Source: Pontederia crassipes (lineage: Eukaryota > Streptophyta > Magnoliopsida > Commelinales > Pontederiaceae). Taken from it: DNA of 64,000 bases. Location of the stretch: the NCBI GenBank assembly GCA_030549335.1, contig CM060193.1:65201646-65265645 (forward strand), in the 5' to 3' direction. The notes under the pieces were generated by a model. It saw only the letters and a list, made by a program, of their open reading frames with translations, was not told where the DNA came from and did not search any database. The translations under genes and the position numbers were made by a program. Within the stretch, counting starts at the first letter, position 1. Each line of letters opens with the position of its first letter. Shown here piece after piece: positions 62,690-64,000 of the stretch.

Positions 62690-63360
62690 TTGGAGAGCCA
62701 TCAGATCTTTTGTGAACGACGAGTGGATTTTAAGGGGTTGTTTCAGCGGTTGCACACACGAAATCGCCGGCTTCCTCTGCCCAAGCTAACCAAAATTGTT
62801 GTCGCCAAGTACATCCTCGTCGTAGCCCAATGTCCTTGCCGCTGGCCACGGTCACCGTCGGTCAAGTTCGCTGTCATCCTCGCTTGTGCTTCCTCTCGCC
62901 TAAAGGTGCACAAGGCCATGGCCGCCAAATGTCGTAGTCCCAACTCCTCGTCTGCATCGTCTGAAAGTGTACAAGGGCTTGAGCAAAGGAGATCGGTGGC
63001 AACTACGTGCAGAGAAGATCGGCGTATGCCGACAACGACTTGGATTAGAGGACATCGTTCGGCCGCGGACAACAAAGATTGTTTGGTGGCAACATGCAAG
63101 GATGCGTACCGGTGGACGACAACTACGTGCAGAGAAGATTGACGTTTGTCCGCAGCGGCTTCGAGTAGAGGAGATCGTGTGCCGGCGGCGGACATCAGAG
63201 AGATCGTTCGGCGACAAGAAAGATGATTTGGCGGTGGAGCCTTTAAGTAGAGGATATCGGCGGCAAGTGTAGAGAAGATCATGTGGCAGCGCCGGAGAGG
63301 ACGTGTATGGTTGAGACGAAGAAGTCCGGTGGCTCCGACAGTGGCGGAGCTAGAAGAGAT
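62690..63360. other. GC-rich island with 120-bp tandem repeat, nature unknown
   Basis: A sharply bounded island of higher GC lies in very AT-rich DNA. aactacgtgcagagaagat recurs at 63001 and 63121, exactly 120 bp apart, with similar following sequence (gaggacatcgttcgg / gaggagatcgtgtgc). A third weaker block follows near 63250. Long open frames exist on both strands but match no family I know and look composition-driven. It may be the subterminal part of another transposon; the MULE here has similar GC-rich tandem subterminal repeats. Confidence 0.35.
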
Positions 63361-64000
63361 CATCGGTTCACTAAAATAATAAATATTAACATTAAAAATA
63401 AATTAATTTTAAAAATTTATAAAAAAAATAATAAAAAAATATTTTTTTACAGTTTTTAATTTTTATTTATAAGAATATTATATAATTATATATCCATATC
63501 TTTTGTGAATGGACATTAGCAAGCAAATGAATGAAAAATATATTTCAAATAAAAAAACAACGATTTATAATATACAATATAAAATGGTTGAGCTAATTAT
63601 GTTAAATTTGTTTGAGATTTTCATATATGTTGTAAAAAAAATAAATAGAAGGTAAATAAAAAATTATGTAAAGATATTTAAAAACATAACATATAAAATA
63701 TTAAAATGTTTGAGATGATTATTCTAAAAACATTTTTTAGGTTTACATATTTTTTACTTCCATATTGAAAAATTTGATAGAAGTTAATTAAAAAAGTATG
63801 TCAAGATATTAAAAATATAACATAATAAAATAATTGAAGCAATTATTGTAAAAAGTAAATAGTTGTTAAAGTAAAGAATTAAAAGTACGCGTTGCAAAAC
63901 AATTGCTTAGACTGGGGATTCAATCTTGGTTGAGATGGACAGTCCTAAATGTTGCAGTCACCAAACCAACAAAGACCTTACTATATATGTTAAACTTGAG
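63361..64000. other. AT-rich spacer
   Basis: No gene or bounded repeat was recognised. Confidence 0.35.

Noticed and set aside
62743-63363. 206-residue minus-strand ORF and overlapping plus-strand ORFs in the GC island
   Set aside because: Several frames are open at once, repeats drive the sequence and no family motif is visible, so no CDS was called.

Overview
The window is nuclear DNA of a flowering plant. Genes have many short introns, intergenic DNA is AT-rich and full of nested transposons, and the proteins match plant families (CPL3, SCD2, SCPL45-like, WRC). Several first exons are very GC-rich while later exons and introns are AT-rich. That 5'-to-3' gradient suggests a monocot, but the species cannot be named from sequence alone.

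Layout. 1-4420 (+) is the 3' part of a CPL3-type RNA polymerase II CTD phosphatase gene (FCP1 catalytic motif, C-terminal BRCT domain). 4421-11343 is AT-rich spacer with several MITEs, mostly hAT-like. 11344-14381 (-) is a two-exon histidine-phosphatase/phosphoglycerate-mutase-like gene whose intron holds a young RTE-derived element. 14382-18849 is spacer with a Tourist-like MITE and a foldback element. 18850-32821 (+) is a SCD2-type coiled-coil gene with two tandem, phase-compatible first exons, a GC-AG intron, and a 5.5-kb intron holding a solo LTR with a nested hAT element plus another hAT MITE. 32822-44124 is spacer with two hAT MITEs that have perfect 8-bp target duplications and a 94-bp RTE fragment. 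44125-46560 (+) is a ten-exon serine carboxypeptidase-like gene. 46561-51327 holds an ancient local duplication, one copy of which received an RTE LINE containing a 165-bp palindrome and a short RTE derivative. 51328-52404 (-) is an intronless WRC zinc-finger + DUF3444 gene. 52723-59199 is a structurally complete Mutator-like element (perfect 9-bp TSD, long TIRs) with a decayed FAR1-type transposase gene and a convergent, open GRF zinc-finger gene. 59209-64000 is AT-rich spacer with an 800-bp foldback, an RNase H fossil and a GC-rich island with a 120-bp tandem repeat.

The host genes are unrelated housekeeping or regulatory genes, not an operon or pathway cluster. The most unusual structures are the two-gene MULE, the duplicated SCD2 first exons, the LINE palindrome inside one target-site duplication, and the WRC-DUF3444 architecture. 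I saw no tRNA, rRNA, known miRNA or CRISPR signature. Exon ends were set by reading frame, GT/GC-AG sites and remembered family sequences, not by alignment or transcripts.
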